Assembly (NCBI GenBank): GCA_029906985.1
Contig: JARYMT010000002.1
Coordinates: forward strand, 1 to 64,000
Length of the DNA stretch: 64,000 nt
Source of the DNA: Microgenomates group bacterium
GTDB taxonomy: Bacteria; Patescibacteriota; Microgenomatia; UBA1406; GWC2-37-13
Direction: 5' to 3'
This document shows, in pieces, positions 53,012 through 63,836 of the stretch. Positions within the stretch are counted from its first letter, which is position 1. Each line of letters starts with the position of its first letter. The translations under genes were made by a program, and so were the position numbers. The notes under the pieces were generated by a model, which was not told the DNA's origin, did not search any database, and saw only the letters and a list, made by a program, of their open reading frames with translations.

Positions 53012-53030
53012 ATTATAACATTGTTATAAT
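53012..53030. promoter_or_regulatory. Near-palindromic divergent promoter rnj / DUF59
   Basis: ATTATAACATTGTTATAAT: nearly its own reverse complement, so each strand carries TATAAT, with TGT-TATAAT (extended -10) on both strands. On plus it ends 10 nt before ATG 53041; on minus 14 nt before ATG 52997. Simultaneous use of both would clash, so rnj and the DUF59 gene may compete. Confidence 0.6.
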
Positions 53031-53040
53031 TATTTTAATA

Positions 53041-53346
53041 ATGAAAATCACGGCCGCTTCGATAAAAAGAAAATTAAGAGAAGTGTTTGATCCAGAGCTT
53101 AACATTTCAATTGTTGATTTGGGATTAATCTATGATATCCGAATTAATTCTAAAAAACAGGTAAAAATAATTATGACCTTGACTACCCCGGGTTGTCCTT
53201 TAATTGATTTTATTAAAAATGATATTTTTGACAAATTAAAAGAGTTGGGATTAAAGGAAAAAGATATTAGCATCGAACTAACTTTTGAACCGCCTTGGAG
53301 TCCGGAAAAAATGACTCCAGCCGGCCGGAAAAAAATTGGTCTTTAA
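53041..53346 (+). CDS. DUF59/MIP18-type iron-sulfur assembly protein
   Basis: Protein of 101 residues. IKRKLREVFDPELNISIVDL, GLIYDIRINSKKQVKIIMTL and TTPGCPLIDF, with the conserved Cys, match the SufT/PaaD/DUF59 fold used in Fe-S cluster maturation. The ending WSPEKMTPAGRKKIGL is also typical of DUF59. No other suf genes are near. The ATG choice follows the -10 element 10 nt upstream; a frame extension to 52936 runs into rnj antisense and is rejected. Confidence 0.88.
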   Translation: MKITAASIKRKLREVFDPELNISIVDLGLIYDIRINSKKQVKIIMTLTTPGCPLIDFIKNDIFDKLKELGLKEKDISIELTFEPPWSPEKMTPAGRKKIGL

Positions 53347-53351
53347 AAAAT

Positions 53352-53879
53352 ATGGTTAGGAAAAAAGCGGCCACCGGCATTTTGGGTGGCACTTTTGAAC
53401 AATTGGAGGATTTCAGCAAAAGGACGACTAAACAAGCAACCCAAGCTTTGGGAAGGACATTTAGTCCGTTAAATATATTGGAAGGAGTAATTCACGGCGT
53501 TGATTATTCTTCTTTAGAAAAGGCCGAGGAAAAAAAAGAAAAAACAGCCAATAACAATACCCCCCTTGACATAGAAAAATTACGGGAAAAATACCATAAT
53601 CAGGATCGGCAAAAAACTGAATTTCTAAGAAACCGGTTATTTCAGCTGGTAAAAAGCGGCGAAGAAAAGGCAATTGCCGAAGAAAAAAAAGCCAAAGAAG
53701 AAAAAGCCCGGAAAGAAGAAATGGAAGCCGATGAAAAAAAACGTCAAGAGGAAGAAAGAAAAAAGCAAGAGGAACAATTACCAATGCCCAAAGGCAAAGT
53801 GCGAAGAAGCATTTTTTCGCCCAAAAAAATGGCCGAACGCCAGAACGCCGAAGTCCGACCATCATCGGGCAAGCATTAA
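53352..53879 (+). CDS. Small charged coiled-coil protein, unknown
   Basis: I do not recognise this 175-residue protein. Residues 1-50 look globular (GILGGTFEQLEDFSKRTTKQ). Residues 110-145 are a Glu/Lys run (EEKKAKEEKARKEEMEADEK), almost certainly a coiled coil or single alpha helix. The C-terminus is basic (KGKVRRSIFSPKKMAERQ). No membrane segment. It starts 5 nt after the DUF59 stop and is likely co-expressed with it. Similar small proteins occur in CPR genomes as hypotheticals, as far as I remember. Confidence 0.65.
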   Translation: MVRKKAATGILGGTFEQLEDFSKRTTKQATQALGRTFSPLNILEGVIHGVDYSSLEKAEEKKEKTANNNTPLDIEKLREKYHNQDRQKTEFLRNRLFQLVKSGEEKAIAEEKKAKEEKARKEEMEADEKKRQEEERKKQEEQLPMPKGKVRRSIFSPKKMAERQNAEVRPSSGKH

Positions 53880-53972
53880 ATAAATTAAATAAACATTAAA
53901 ATTAAAATCACTCCTTTAAAGCCAATTTCTTACTTCTTTGTATTTTTAAAAAAATAAAGTAAAATATCGTTT

Positions 53973-54674
53973 ATGACAATTAATCCTAATGTCGCTATCA
54001 TCGAGGCTCTGCCTGGTGTTGGCGGAGACGAAGCCAAAATCTGGATGAAAGAACTTCTTCTTTCTTATATTCGTCTGGCCGAAAGAAAAGATTTTAAATT
54101 TGTTTATCTTGATGACAATATTGTTAAAATTACTGGTGAGGGCGCCTTTTACCTTTATAAAAATGAAACCGGCGTTCACCGGGTCCAAAGGATTCCGGTG
54201 ACCGAACGCCACGGCCGGATTCATACCTCGACCGCCATCATTGTTGTACTACCGCAGGTAATCCAATCTGATATCCAGATTAATCCCACTGATCTTGAAT
54301 GGCAATTTTATCGAAGCGGCGGCCATGGCGGCCAAAATGTTAATAAAGTTTCCACCGCCGTCCGCCTAATCCACCGACCGACCGGCATCATTGTCACCGC
54401 CAGCCGGGAGCGCTATCAAGAAGCCAATCGGAAAATTGCTTATGAACTTCTATTAAGTAAACTCTACCAGTTAAATGAAGAAAAAAAGAAAGGCCTACTT
54501 CACTCCTATGTCAAAGATGTTGGCAGCGGCGAAAGAGCGGAAAAAATTCGCACTTACAATTTTCCCCAAAACCGACTGACCGATCACCGGTTAGGAAAAA
54601 GTTTTTATAATTTAGAACAAGTCATCGAAGAAGGTAAGTGGGAAAAAGTCCTTAATTACTCCCGACCTCAATAA
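53973..54674 (+). CDS. prfA: Release factor 1-like protein without domain 1
   Basis: Peptide release factor of 233 residues (RF1 about 360). It begins directly at domain 2: [20 protein letters not shown]. The codon-recognition loop [19 protein letters not shown] holds the P-x-T (PVT) of RF1, which reads UAA and UAG. The catalytic [17 protein letters not shown] is intact and the end has [16 protein letters not shown]. Domain 1, which contacts the L11 stalk, is missing. The start is firm: TAAAAT ends exactly 7 nt before the ATG. A PrfH-like rescue factor is an alternative, but the P-x-T loop favours RF1. TGA is used as stop in this window, so RF2 should exist elsewhere. Confidence 0.85.
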   Translation: MTINPNVAIIEALPGVGGDEAKIWMKELLLSYIRLAERKDFKFVYLDDNIVKITGEGAFYLYKNETGVHRVQRIPVTERHGRIHTSTAIIVVLPQVIQSDIQINPTDLEWQFYRSGGHGGQNVNKVSTAVRLIHRPTGIIVTASRERYQEANRKIAYELLLSKLYQLNEEKKKGLLHSYVKDVGSGERAEKIRTYNFPQNRLTDHRLGKSFYNLEQVIEEGKWEKVLNYSRPQ

Positions 54675-54748
54675 ATTGGCAATAATTTTATAGCCGCCAA
54701 AAAATATGATAAAAAATTAAAAATTATATGCTATAATTTATTTTTCAT

Positions 54749-55051
54749 ATGAAAAAGAATATTCACCCAAAATATTTTGATCAGGCCAAAGTCGTTTGCT
54801 CCTGTGGCAATACTTTTACCATCGGCTCGACCAAGGAGTCAATTACAGTTGAGGTCTGCAATCGTTGTCACCCTTTTTATACCGGCGAACACCGCTATCT
54901 TGATACCAAAGGCCGAGTAGATGCCTTTCAGAAAAAAGCGGCTGCCGCCGCCCAAATTAAATTAAAAAGGGGGAACAAAAAGGAAAAAAAGGAGTTAAAA
55001 GAAGAAAAAAGAGTAAAAAGTCTCAAAGAACTTTTAAGCGAAGAGTTGTAA
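54749..55051 (+). CDS. rpmE: 50S ribosomal protein bL31 with basic tail
   Basis: Large-subunit protein, 100 residues (typical 66-80). MKKNIHPKYFDQAKVVCSCG and EVCNRCHPFYTG hold the CxC...CxxC zinc site; KGRVDAFQKK is the family end. A 40-residue Lys/Glu-rich tail is extra. The ATG is 11 nt after an extended -10 TGC-TATAAT. In many bacteria rpmE sits next to prfA, as here. Confidence 0.93.
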   Translation: MKKNIHPKYFDQAKVVCSCGNTFTIGSTKESITVEVCNRCHPFYTGEHRYLDTKGRVDAFQKKAAAAAQIKLKRGNKKEKKELKEEKRVKSLKELLSEEL

Positions 55052-55074
55052 AAACTATTTTTTATTGGTATAAT
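55046..55074 (+). promoter_or_regulatory. Promoter of rplJ-rplL
   Basis: TTGTAA (55046-55051), 17 nt, TATAAT (55069-55074) with TGG extension. It overlaps the rpmE stop and yields a leader of about 85 nt, much longer than most in this window. Confidence 0.7.
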
Positions 55075-55080
55075 TTTTTA

Positions 55081-55167
55081 TTCACCAAGACTTGAGGTTG
55101 CCTTGACGACGGCATTAAAAATTTGCCTCAAGGAGATCCCGATTTTAATCGGGACAAGTGATCAACT
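55081..55167 (+). promoter_or_regulatory. Structured leader of rplJ, probable L10 autoregulatory element
   Basis: Three nested or adjacent stems: CTTGAGG/CCTCAAG (55091-55097 with 55126-55132), inside it TGCC/GGCA (55099-55102 with 55111-55114), then CCCGAT-TTTA-ATCGGG (55138-55153). An AAGGAG at 55130-55135 is partly in the first stem. The rplJ-rplL context and long leader fit the L10 leader, where the L10-L12 complex represses its own translation. The family match is inferred. Confidence 0.6.
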
Positions 55168-55695
55168 ATGAATCGACAAAAAAAACAATTAAAATTCCAG
55201 TCGCTGATCAAGTTTCTCGAAGATAACAAAAATTTTGTTATTATTAAATACGAGAAAACTCCCCATCTGGTTTTGGAAAAACTCCGCCGAGAGCTTAAAA
55301 AAACTCAAGCCAAACTAAAAATCACCAAAAACTCTCTTTTAAAAAAAGCCATTCATCGTTTATCGATGACCCGAAAAGATTTGTTAGAAGTCAAGAAAAA
55401 AATGTTTCCTATAAAAGAAAATTCGGCAATTATCGGATTGGCAAAAGATTATCTTCCCAGTTTAAACAGTTTTTTCAAATTCAGCCAAAACGAAAAAACT
55501 TTGTTTTTTAAATTTGGTCTTTTGGATGATAGTTTATTTGCCGCCGAGGACTTAAATCATCTGGCGGTCCTTCCCTCAAGAAATCAGCTATTGGCCAATT
55601 TAATCGGCTCTTTAAAAGCGCCGGCCAGCCGTCTTGTCTATGGAATGAAATTCAATATTAATAAATTAGTTTATATTTTAAAAAATAGAAAATAA
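55168..55695 (+). CDS. rplJ: 50S ribosomal protein uL10
   Basis: Stalk base protein, 175 residues (E. coli 165). KFLEDNKNFVIIKYEKTPHL, LKITKNSLLKKAI (family KVVKNTLLRRA), and the C-terminal helix VLPSRNQLLANLIGSLKAP followed by ASRLVYGMKFN, which binds L12 dimers. It is 25 nt before rplL. Confidence 0.92.
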   Translation: MNRQKKQLKFQSLIKFLEDNKNFVIIKYEKTPHLVLEKLRRELKKTQAKLKITKNSLLKKAIHRLSMTRKDLLEVKKKMFPIKENSAIIGLAKDYLPSLNSFFKFSQNEKTLFFKFGLLDDSLFAAEDLNHLAVLPSRNQLLANLIGSLKAPASRLVYGMKFNINKLVYILKNRK

Positions 55696-55720
55696 CTTTT
55701 TAAAAAGGGGGTGATTGACA

Positions 55721-56122
55721 ATGACTGAAAAAAAATTATCAGAAAAAGTGGCTAAAATCGCCAAAGAAATTGAAGAATTAACTGTTTTGGAGACAGCAGA
55801 ATTAGCCGAGTATCTGGAAAAGAAGTTTGGGGTTTCCGCCGCTCCGGTGGTTGCCGCCGCTCCTGCTTCAGGCAATGGAGAAAAAGCCGCTCCCGCTTCT
55901 GAAGAAAAATCTGTCTTTACTGTCGTTTTAAGCGATGCCGGTGCCAATAAATTAGCAGTTATTAAAGCGGTAAGAGAAATCAACGCTAATTTAGGATTGA
56001 TGGAAGCTAAAAAATTAGTTGAATCCGCTCCCAAGGATTTATTGGTTGATGTCAAAAAAGAAGTGGCAGAAGAGGCAAAAAAGAAATTAGAAGCGGCAGG
56101 AGCCAAAGTGACTTTAAAATAA
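55721..56122 (+). CDS. rplL: 50S ribosomal protein bL12
   Basis: Stalk protein that recruits translation GTPases, 133 residues from ATG 55721 (usual 120-125). N-terminal dimer domain [19 protein letters not shown], an Ala/Pro-rich hinge, and the C-terminal domain with [20 protein letters not shown] and [18 protein letters not shown] at 55715 lies inside its Shine-Dalgarno site and is rejected. The site AAAGGGGGTGAT (55704-55715) matches the 16S 3' end at 11 of 12 positions. Confidence 0.95.
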   Translation: MTEKKLSEKVAKIAKEIEELTVLETAELAEYLEKKFGVSAAPVVAAAPASGNGEKAAPASEEKSVFTVVLSDAGANKLAVIKAVREINANLGLMEAKKLVESAPKDLLVDVKKEVAEEAKKKLEAAGAKVTLK

Positions 56123-56154
56123 TTAACCCTATCGGCAATAATTTTATTTTATGA

Positions 56155-58089
<1,935 letters not shown>

Positions 58090-58135
58090 AAATTGATGTT
58101 TAAAAATTATAATTTATTAATAATTTTATAAACTT

Positions 58136-60184
58136 ATGATAAATTTTATTTTAACTTATGCCGTCCAGACGGTGATTGTCATTTCTCTTCTGTCAATTTT
58201 TTATGGACTGTTTTTAACCTGGCAAATTCTGAAAATGCCGCGAGGCGACCAAAAAATGAATAGCATTGCCGATGCGATTGCCGAAGGAGCGACCGCTTAC
58301 CTTACTCGTCAATATAAAGTTGTCAGCCTTATTGGTGTGGTAATCGCTTTGCTTCTTTATTTTATTTTTGGTTTGACGACCACGTTGGGTTTTTTGATGG
58401 GAGCAGTCTTTTCCGCCATCGCTGGTGTTGTCGGGATGAATGTCGCTGTCCGCAGTAATATCCGCACCGCTCAAGCGGCAAAAAAAGGTTTAAACGAAGC
58501 TTTTTCTCTGGCTTTTTCCGGCGGATCAGTCACCGGTTTTATGGTCGCTGGTCTGGCTCTTTTGGCGGTCGCCGGTTTTTATACTTTTTTGGCCGCTTTC
58601 AGTAAAAATAGCCCTCCCAATCTTCAACCAATGATTGCTTTGGGTTTTGGCAGTTCATTAATTTCCGTCTTTGCCCGGTTGGGAGGCGGAATTTATACCA
58701 AATCAGCTGATGTTGGCACCGATATGGTTGGTAAAATTGAAAAGGGGATTCCCGAAGATGACCCGAGAAATCCAGGGGTTATCGCTGATCTTGTCGGCGA
58801 TAATGTCGGTGATGATGCCGGGATGGCGGCTGATCTTTTTGAGACTTATGTTGTCACCGCCGTCGCTGCCATGATTTTAGGCAGACTGTCTTTTCCCAAT
58901 ACCCAAACTGTGATTGTTTATCCGCTGCTTATCGGCGCCATTTCAATTTTAGCCAGTCTTTTGGGAGCAAAATTTGTCAGGCTTTCAGGCCAACAAATAA
59001 TGATGGCGCTTTATCAAGGACTGACCGCCACGGCACTTTTTTCTCTGGTTGGTTTTTATCTGGTAACCAAATGGCTGTTTCCCCACGGAATCTACGCCCA
59101 AAAGTTGATTTCAGGTAATAATCTTTTCTATACCTCGGTAATCGGTATTGTTTTGACATATGGAATGGTGATTATTACCGAATATTTCACCTCCAAAAAA
59201 TATCCGCCGGTAAAAAAAATTGCCCAGGCCTCAACCACTGGCCATGGGACAAATATTATTGCCGGTCTGGCCAACTCAATGAAATCAACTCTTTCACCGA
59301 TTTTGTTGATTTCTATTGCCATATTGGTTGCTTATCATTGGGCTGGTCTTTATGGAGTGGCGATGGCGGCGATGAGTATGCTTTCCCTGACCGGAATTGT
59401 TATTTCGATCGACGCCTTTGGCCCGATTACTGATAATGCTGGCGGAATTATCGAAATGACCGGTCATCCGGAAAAAGTCAGGCGAGTCACCGATGCTTTA
59501 GACGCCGTTGGCAATACCACCAAAGCGGTGACTAAAGCCTATGCAATCGCTTCGGCCGGATTAGCCGCTCTGGTTCTTTTTGCTAGTTATACCCAGGAAC
59601 TTGGTCGGGGCCTAAAAACTGTTGCCGACAATTTTTCCTTATCTGACCCAACCGTCCTGGTTGGTCTTTTTATCGGTGGTGCTTTGCCTTATATTTTTGC
59701 CGCTTTGGCGATGGAGTCGGTAGGTAAAGCCAGTATGGCGATCGCCAATGAGGTTAGAAGGCAGTTTAAAGAAATTAAAGGTATCCTTACCGGCCAAAAA
59801 AAGCCCGAATACGGCCGAGCGGTAGATATTGTCACCAAAGCCGCTATAAAAGAGATGATTATGCCAACTTTGATTACTATTGCGGCGCCAATTCTTGTCG
59901 GCTTTCTTTTGGGTAGCCGGGCATTGGGCGGCTTACTGGTCGGTTCGATTATCACTGGTTTGTTTGTCGCCATCTCGATGACTACCGGCGGCGCCGCCTG
60001 GGACAATGCCAAAAAATATATTGAAGAAGGTAATTTCGGCGGCAAAGGCAGTTTCAGCCATCAGGCGGCTGTCACCGGCGATACCGTCGGCGATCCTTAT
60101 AAGGATACTGCCGGTCCGGCGATTAATCCAATGATCAAGGTGTTAAATATCGTCGCTTTGCTGATTGCCCCGTTTTTGGGTTAA
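58136..60184 (+). CDS. hppA: Membrane proton-pumping pyrophosphatase, K+-independent type
   Basis: Couples pyrophosphate hydrolysis to ion export; 682 residues, about 16 helices. [20 protein letters not shown] and [19 protein letters not shown] carry the Asp/Lys/Glu metal-pyrophosphate site; [16 protein letters not shown] and [18 protein letters not shown] are the later conserved blocks. [13 protein letters not shown] has Lys463 where K+-dependent enzymes have Ala, so it is predicted to be K+-independent and H+-pumping. It would save energy in a fermentative, small-genome cell. It lies between gyrB and gyrA with short gaps. Confidence 0.95.
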   Translation: MINFILTYAVQTVIVISLLSIFYGLFLTWQILKMPRGDQKMNSIADAIAEGATAYLTRQYKVVSLIGVVIALLLYFIFGLTTTLGFLMGAVFSAIAGVVGMNVAVRSNIRTAQAAKKGLNEAFSLAFSGGSVTGFMVAGLALLAVAGFYTFLAAFSKNSPPNLQPMIALGFGSSLISVFARLGGGIYTKSADVGTDMVGKIEKGIPEDDPRNPGVIADLVGDNVGDDAGMAADLFETYVVTAVAAMILGRLSFPNTQTVIVYPLLIGAISILASLLGAKFVRLSGQQIMMALYQGLTATALFSLVGFYLVTKWLFPHGIYAQKLISGNNLFYTSVIGIVLTYGMVIITEYFTSKKYPPVKKIAQASTTGHGTNIIAGLANSMKSTLSPILLISIAILVAYHWAGLYGVAMAAMSMLSLTGIVISIDAFGPITDNAGGIIEMTGHPEKVRRVTDALDAVGNTTKAVTKAYAIASAGLAALVLFASYTQELGRGLKTVADNFSLSDPTVLVGLFIGGALPYIFAALAMESVGKASMAIANEVRRQFKEIKGILTGQKKPEYGRAVDIVTKAAIKEMIMPTLITIAAPILVGFLLGSRALGGLLVGSIITGLFVAISMTTGGAAWDNAKKYIEEGNFGGKGSFSHQAAVTGDTVGDPYKDTAGPAINPMIKVLNIVALLIAPFLG

Positions 60185-60207
60185 TTTTTTACTAACTTGA
60201 TAAAACT

Positions 60208-62733
60208 ATGACGACAAATGAAAGCAAACAAACTGAAATTACCGCCGAAATGAAGCGGGCTTATCTTGACTACGCTATGTCGGTGATTGTCTCCCGGGCG
60301 CTGCCCGATGTTCGTGACGGTTTAAAACCGGTTCATCGGCGGATATTATACGCGATGTATAAAATGGGTTTGGGTGCCTCCGGCCATTATTCCAAATCGG
60401 CCAAAATTGTCGGTGAAGTCTTGGGTAAATATCATCCTCACGGCGACGCACCGGTTTATGAAGCGTTGGCCCGCTTGGCCCAAAATTTTTCCATGCGCTA
60501 TCCTTTGGTTAAAGGTCAAGGTAATTTTGGTTCGATTGACGGCGACCCACCGGCGGCCATGCGTTATACCGAAGCAAAACTGACTAAATTAGCTGAAGAA
60601 TTACTTCAGGATATTGATAAAGAGACTGTTCCTTGGCTTAATAATTTTGATGCTACTTTAAAAGAACCGGCTTACTTACCGGCCAAACTGCCTAATCTTT
60701 TGCTCATGGGTGCCGAGGGAATTGCCGTTGGTATGGCCACTAAAATCCCCCCCCATAATCTTTCCGAAGTAGTTGACGCTCTTTGTGCCACCATTGACAA
60801 AGCCAAGTTAATTAATGATCAAAAAAGTCAGGCCACTGAAGATAAAAAAAAGCCGGTCAATCAAGATCCTAATCCCAACAATCTTATTTTCAATATCGAA
60901 ATTGATGAATTACTCCAATTTATCAAGGGGCCGGATTTTCCCACCGCCGGTATTATTTATGGCTTTAATGATATTAAACAGGCCTATGCGACAGGCAAAG
61001 GAAAAATTTTAATTAGAGGAAAAATTGATGATGAAGAATTAAAAAATGGTCGGCGGGCAATTATTGTTAAAGAAATTCCTTATCAGGTCAATAAATCGGT
61101 TTTGGTCGAAAAAATTGCCAAGCTGGCTAATGACAAAAAAATTGTCGGCATTGCCGACTTGAGGGATGAGTCCGACCGAGAAGGTATCCGGATTGTCATT
61201 GAGCTTAAAAGAGATGCCTCCTATAAAAAAGTTTTAAATAATCTTTTTAAATATACTGAATTACAGACCTCTTTCCCGATTAATATGGTGGCTTTGGTCG
61301 ATGGCGTTCCCCAAACTCTTTCTTTAAAATCCGTCCTTGAACTTTATCTTAAACACCGGGTAATGATTATTACCAAAAGATCAAAGTTTGAATTAGCCCA
61401 AGCCAAACACCGGGCCCATATTCTTGAGGGCTACCTAATCGCTTTAGATCACATTGATGAAGTTGTCGACATCATCAAAAAATCAAAAGACGAGGCCGAG
61501 GCAAAAGTAAAATTAATTAAAAAATTTTTCCTCTCGGAAATTCAGGCGCAAGCGATTCTTGATATGCAATTAAAAAGATTGACTGGTCTTGAAAAAAACA
61601 AAATCAAAGAAGAATTAGCTGAATTAAAAAAGACAATCAGTTATCTGGAAAATCTTCTTAAAGATATTTTCAAAATTCTCAAAGTGATTAAAGACGAATT
61701 GCTTCTTTTAAAACAAAAATATGGAGACGAAAGAAAAACCCAGGTTATCAAATCAAAACCGGGAGAAATTACCGATGAACAACTTATTGAAAATAAAGAA
61801 GTGATTGTAGTTTTGACCCGGGAAGGCTATATCAAGCAGGTTCCCCGGGAGACTTTCCGCGTCCAAAATCGGGGCGGCAAAGGGGTAACCGGCATCGAGA
61901 CCAAAGAATCCGACAATGTTTATTACATTACCACGGCGATGACCCATGATTATATGCTTTTTTTCACCAATCTTGGCCGGGTATTTCAAAACCGCGTCTG
62001 GGACATTCCTCAAGGATCGCGAACTGCCAAAGGCAAAGCGATTGTCAATCTTTTGTCGTTGCGGCCGGAAGAAAAAGTCACTTCGATTTTGACTTACGGC
62101 AATCATTTGGAGGAAGAATTAGCCAAATCTTTTGTTATTATGTTTACCAAAAAAGGGACAGTGAAAAAGACACCTTTTTCCGACTACGCCAATATCCGAA
62201 GCAACGGCATCATTGCTATTAGATTAGAAAAAGATGATGAATTACTTTGGGTAAAAATGACCGACGGCCAAAAAAACGCCATCATCGCCACCAAACAAGG
62301 AAAAGCGATTGTTTTTAAAGAAAAAGAAATTAGGCCAACCGGCCGTTCTTCAAAAGGGGTCAAAGGGATCGAATTAGCGGCCGGCGATCAGGTGGTGGCC
62401 GCCGATGTCTTTTCCGATAAAGAATTCAAAAAGAATATTCTGGTTATCGGCGAGCGGGGGATCGGCAAAAAGACCATTCTATCTCTTTTCCGGGGTCAGC
62501 ATCGAGGCGGCAAAGGCGTTAAAGTCGCCACCATTGATAAAAAATTTGGCCAAATTGCTTTTGCTCAGCTAATCAACGAAGGCGATACCACTGCCATTAT
62601 CACCAGCGCCCACGGTCAGATTGTCAAAATTCCTCTGGCGGCAATTCCCTCCCGTTCAAGATCGGCCAAAGGCGTCATTCTTATGCGTTTTTCCGACCCG
62701 GCCGATAAAGTTGTCAGCGCCACATTCATTTAA
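60208..62733 (+). CDS. gyrA: DNA gyrase subunit A
   Basis: Cleavage subunit of gyrase, 841 residues. [20 protein letters not shown] at the start, the quinolone-region segment [18 protein letters not shown], and catalytic Tyr120 in [10 protein letters not shown] (E. coli Tyr122). A coiled-coil tower and a six-bladed C-terminal domain follow; [15 protein letters not shown] is the GyrA box (QRRGGKG in E. coli), which marks gyrase over topo IV. An extra 30-residue Lys/Pro/Asn-rich loop lies near residue 205 ([20 protein letters not shown]). Confidence 0.95.
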   Translation: MTTNESKQTEITAEMKRAYLDYAMSVIVSRALPDVRDGLKPVHRRILYAMYKMGLGASGHYSKSAKIVGEVLGKYHPHGDAPVYEALARLAQNFSMRYPLVKGQGNFGSIDGDPPAAMRYTEAKLTKLAEELLQDIDKETVPWLNNFDATLKEPAYLPAKLPNLLLMGAEGIAVGMATKIPPHNLSEVVDALCATIDKAKLINDQKSQATEDKKKPVNQDPNPNNLIFNIEIDELLQFIKGPDFPTAGIIYGFNDIKQAYATGKGKILIRGKIDDEELKNGRRAIIVKEIPYQVNKSVLVEKIAKLANDKKIVGIADLRDESDREGIRIVIELKRDASYKKVLNNLFKYTELQTSFPINMVALVDGVPQTLSLKSVLELYLKHRVMIITKRSKFELAQAKHRAHILEGYLIALDHIDEVVDIIKKSKDEAEAKVKLIKKFFLSEIQAQAILDMQLKRLTGLEKNKIKEELAELKKTISYLENLLKDIFKILKVIKDELLLLKQKYGDERKTQVIKSKPGEITDEQLIENKEVIVVLTREGYIKQVPRETFRVQNRGGKGVTGIETKESDNVYYITTAMTHDYMLFFTNLGRVFQNRVWDIPQGSRTAKGKAIVNLLSLRPEEKVTSILTYGNHLEEELAKSFVIMFTKKGTVKKTPFSDYANIRSNGIIAIRLEKDDELLWVKMTDGQKNAIIATKQGKAIVFKEKEIRPTGRSSKGVKGIELAAGDQVVAADVFSDKEFKKNILVIGERGIGKKTILSLFRGQHRGGKGVKVATIDKKFGQIAFAQLINEGDTTAIITSAHGQIVKIPLAAIPSRSRSAKGVILMRFSDPADKVVSATFI

Positions 62734-62770
62734 ATTTTCTCTTTTTTCTGGTATAATATCGTATTCATTT

Positions 62771-63643
62771 ATGAAAATTCCTGGTCAACAAATTGCCAGG
62801 TTTCTGGAAAGAATCGAAAAAAAAGAGATCCGGAAACTTAACAAAGAAAAGAGAAAAAAATTGACCTTAGCGGTTGTCTTGGTCGGCAATTCTCCCGAGC
62901 AGCTTTCATTTGTCAAAATTAAAAAAAAATTGGCCAAAAAATTGGCAATCAAATTCGACTTAATCCACCTCAAAAGAACTCCTTCTTTTGAAAAATTTAT
63001 GCATCTTGTCAAAGAAAAGGCGGTCGATGCCAAAACCGGCGGGATAATCATCCAACAACCGCTGCCAAGCCAGTTGCAAACCGATTGTCTTTACGATTTT
63101 TTGCCCCTCGATAAAGAAATCGAGGGCCATCACCGAAAAACTAGTTTTTTACCGCCGATTGGCCTTGCCACAATCACTTTATTAAAATATGTTTTCGCCA
63201 ATGGAAAAATCGACAGCCATTTGTTAGTTGATCCTAAAGCCGATCGGACCCTGATGAAAAGAGCTTTAAGAAACAAAAAAGTTGTCCTTTTGGGCCGGGG
63301 CTTTACCGGCGGCCGACCGGTTGGCAAAACCCTTTCATATTTTGGCATTAATTTTATCAATGTCAATTCGGCTACCCCCAATCCCACCGAATATCTCAAA
63401 CAAGCCGATATTATCATTTCCGCTGTAGGTAAGAAAGTAATTTCGCCGGAGATGCTAAAACCAGGAGTGGTTTTAATTAATGTCGGCTTAAGAAGAGAAG
63501 GCAACCAGTTAAAAGGCGATTATGAAGAAAAAGAAATTCAAAAAATCGCCAGTTATTATACGCCGACTCCCGGCGGCATCGGCCCTTTAGATAGCTTATA
63601 TCTTTACCACAACCTAATCCAGGCAGTAAAACTGCAAAAATAA
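62771..63643 (+). CDS. folD: FolD-like methylenetetrahydrofolate dehydrogenase/cyclohydrolase, divergent
   Basis: C1-folate enzyme of 290 residues. The family order is seen: LTLAVVLVGNSPEQLSFVKIKKKLA, GGIIIQQPLPSQL, VVLLGRGFTGGRPVGKTLSY (NADP site) and YYTPTPGGIGPLDSLYLYHN. Three normally strict positions differ: the catalytic-site Tyr of YVxxK is Phe47 (Lys51 kept), KDVDG is KEIEG, and the linking segment has EGHHRKTS. Activity may be partial or altered. ATG 62771 is 13 nt after TGG-TATAAT; the same frame is open back into gyrA but that part has no family match. Confidence 0.85.
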   Translation: MKIPGQQIARFLERIEKKEIRKLNKEKRKKLTLAVVLVGNSPEQLSFVKIKKKLAKKLAIKFDLIHLKRTPSFEKFMHLVKEKAVDAKTGGIIIQQPLPSQLQTDCLYDFLPLDKEIEGHHRKTSFLPPIGLATITLLKYVFANGKIDSHLLVDPKADRTLMKRALRNKKVVLLGRGFTGGRPVGKTLSYFGINFINVNSATPNPTEYLKQADIIISAVGKKVISPEMLKPGVVLINVGLRREGNQLKGDYEEKEIQKIASYYTPTPGGIGPLDSLYLYHNLIQAVKLQK

Positions 63644-63650
63644 ATTCATT

Positions 63651-63707
63651 GGCCATCAACTTCGACCCCCGCGGTCAAACCTGGCCCGGCCCGACAATCC
63701 ACCCATA
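63651..63707 (+). repeat. GC-rich palindromic intergenic repeat, copy 4
   Basis: GGCCATCAAC, hairpin TTCGACC-CCCGC-GGTCAAA (one mismatched pair), then CTGGCCCGGCCCGAC and TCCACCCAT as in copy 1. It begins 8 nt after the folD stop. The rest of the spacer up to 63836 is AT-rich, with TATAAT at 63804-63809 as a possible -10 for miaA. Confidence 0.82.
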
Positions 63708-63836
63708 ATTTAACCGATTCTTAATGACTTTAACTAATTTGAATAATTTTATGGACTAATTTAATTGATTTTAGTTTAAACTTTAAAAAGGGTGAAAATT
63801 TTTTATAATAATAAATTACCTAATTTATAAAAATTG

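Noticed and set aside
62621-62770. N-terminal extension of FolD overlapping gyrA
   Set aside because: It is the gyrA coding sequence in another frame; a TGG-TATAAT promoter follows it at 62749-62757.
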